The notes below the pieces were generated by a model. It was not told where the DNA came from, searched no databases, and saw nothing but the letters and a program-made list of their open reading frames with translations. A stretch of DNA of 5,515 nt from an uncultured Bacteroidota bacterium (GTDB lineage: Bacteria > Bacteroidota > Bacteroidia > Chitinophagales > Chitinophagaceae), in the NCBI GenBank assembly GCA_946479055.1, contig CAMLEX010000373.1:1-5515 (forward strand), given 5' to 3'. How positions within the stretch are numbered: the first letter of the stretch is position 1; the number at the start of each line of letters is the position of its first letter. Made by a program: the position numbers and the translations under genes. Below, piece after piece: positions 5,490-5,515 of this stretch.

Positions 5490-5515
5490 GCATCAAAAAT
5501 TTTCCCTGCATTCAA

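Overview
The window looks like a chromosomal segment from a member of the Bacteroidota, plausibly Chitinophagaceae. The evidence is moderate A+T content, A-rich start contexts without Shine-Dalgarno sequences, two promoter candidates of the Bacteroidota type (TTTG, about 19-20 bp, TAnnTTTG), and protein types common in that phylum. The family placement is inference from overall character. No marker gene is present to settle it.

Layout. Positions 1-215 are non-coding and hold a likely terminator for the first gene, bracketed by a near-perfect 21-nt inverted repeat. Three minus-strand genes follow. In order of transcription they are a sodium:solute symporter (3484-1958), a SAM-dependent O-methyltransferase (1931-1293) and a secreted glucosaminidase with two LysM repeats (1241-216). 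The O-methyltransferase has its own promoter candidate in the 26-bp gap after the symporter. The glucosaminidase has no visible promoter of its own, so it is probably co-transcribed with the O-methyltransferase.

A LOG-family (TIGR00730-type) phosphoribohydrolase is read divergently from the symporter on the plus strand. Its promoter candidate lies over the GTG at 3558, which favours the ATG at 3576 as the start. It ends exactly where the next minus-strand gene ends (4112/4113). That gene encodes a small exported protein that is probably an outer-membrane beta-barrel. Farther right is a four-helix membrane protein of unknown function (5489-4998).

The most structured DNA is the 252-bp intergenic region 4746-4997. 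It contains a near-identical second copy of the beta-barrel gene's translation start region, a long inverted repeat with a third diverged copy, and two GC-rich palindromes. This resembles a REP/REPIN-type intergenic repeat cluster.

The genes do not form an evident pathway. They are transport, methyl transfer, peptidoglycan trimming, nucleotide salvage or cytokinin-type chemistry, and two envelope proteins of unknown role. I see no mobile element, CRISPR array, defence system, tRNA or rRNA. I found no convincing new multi-gene system; the intergenic repeats and the small-scale promoter and start architecture are what merit a second look.
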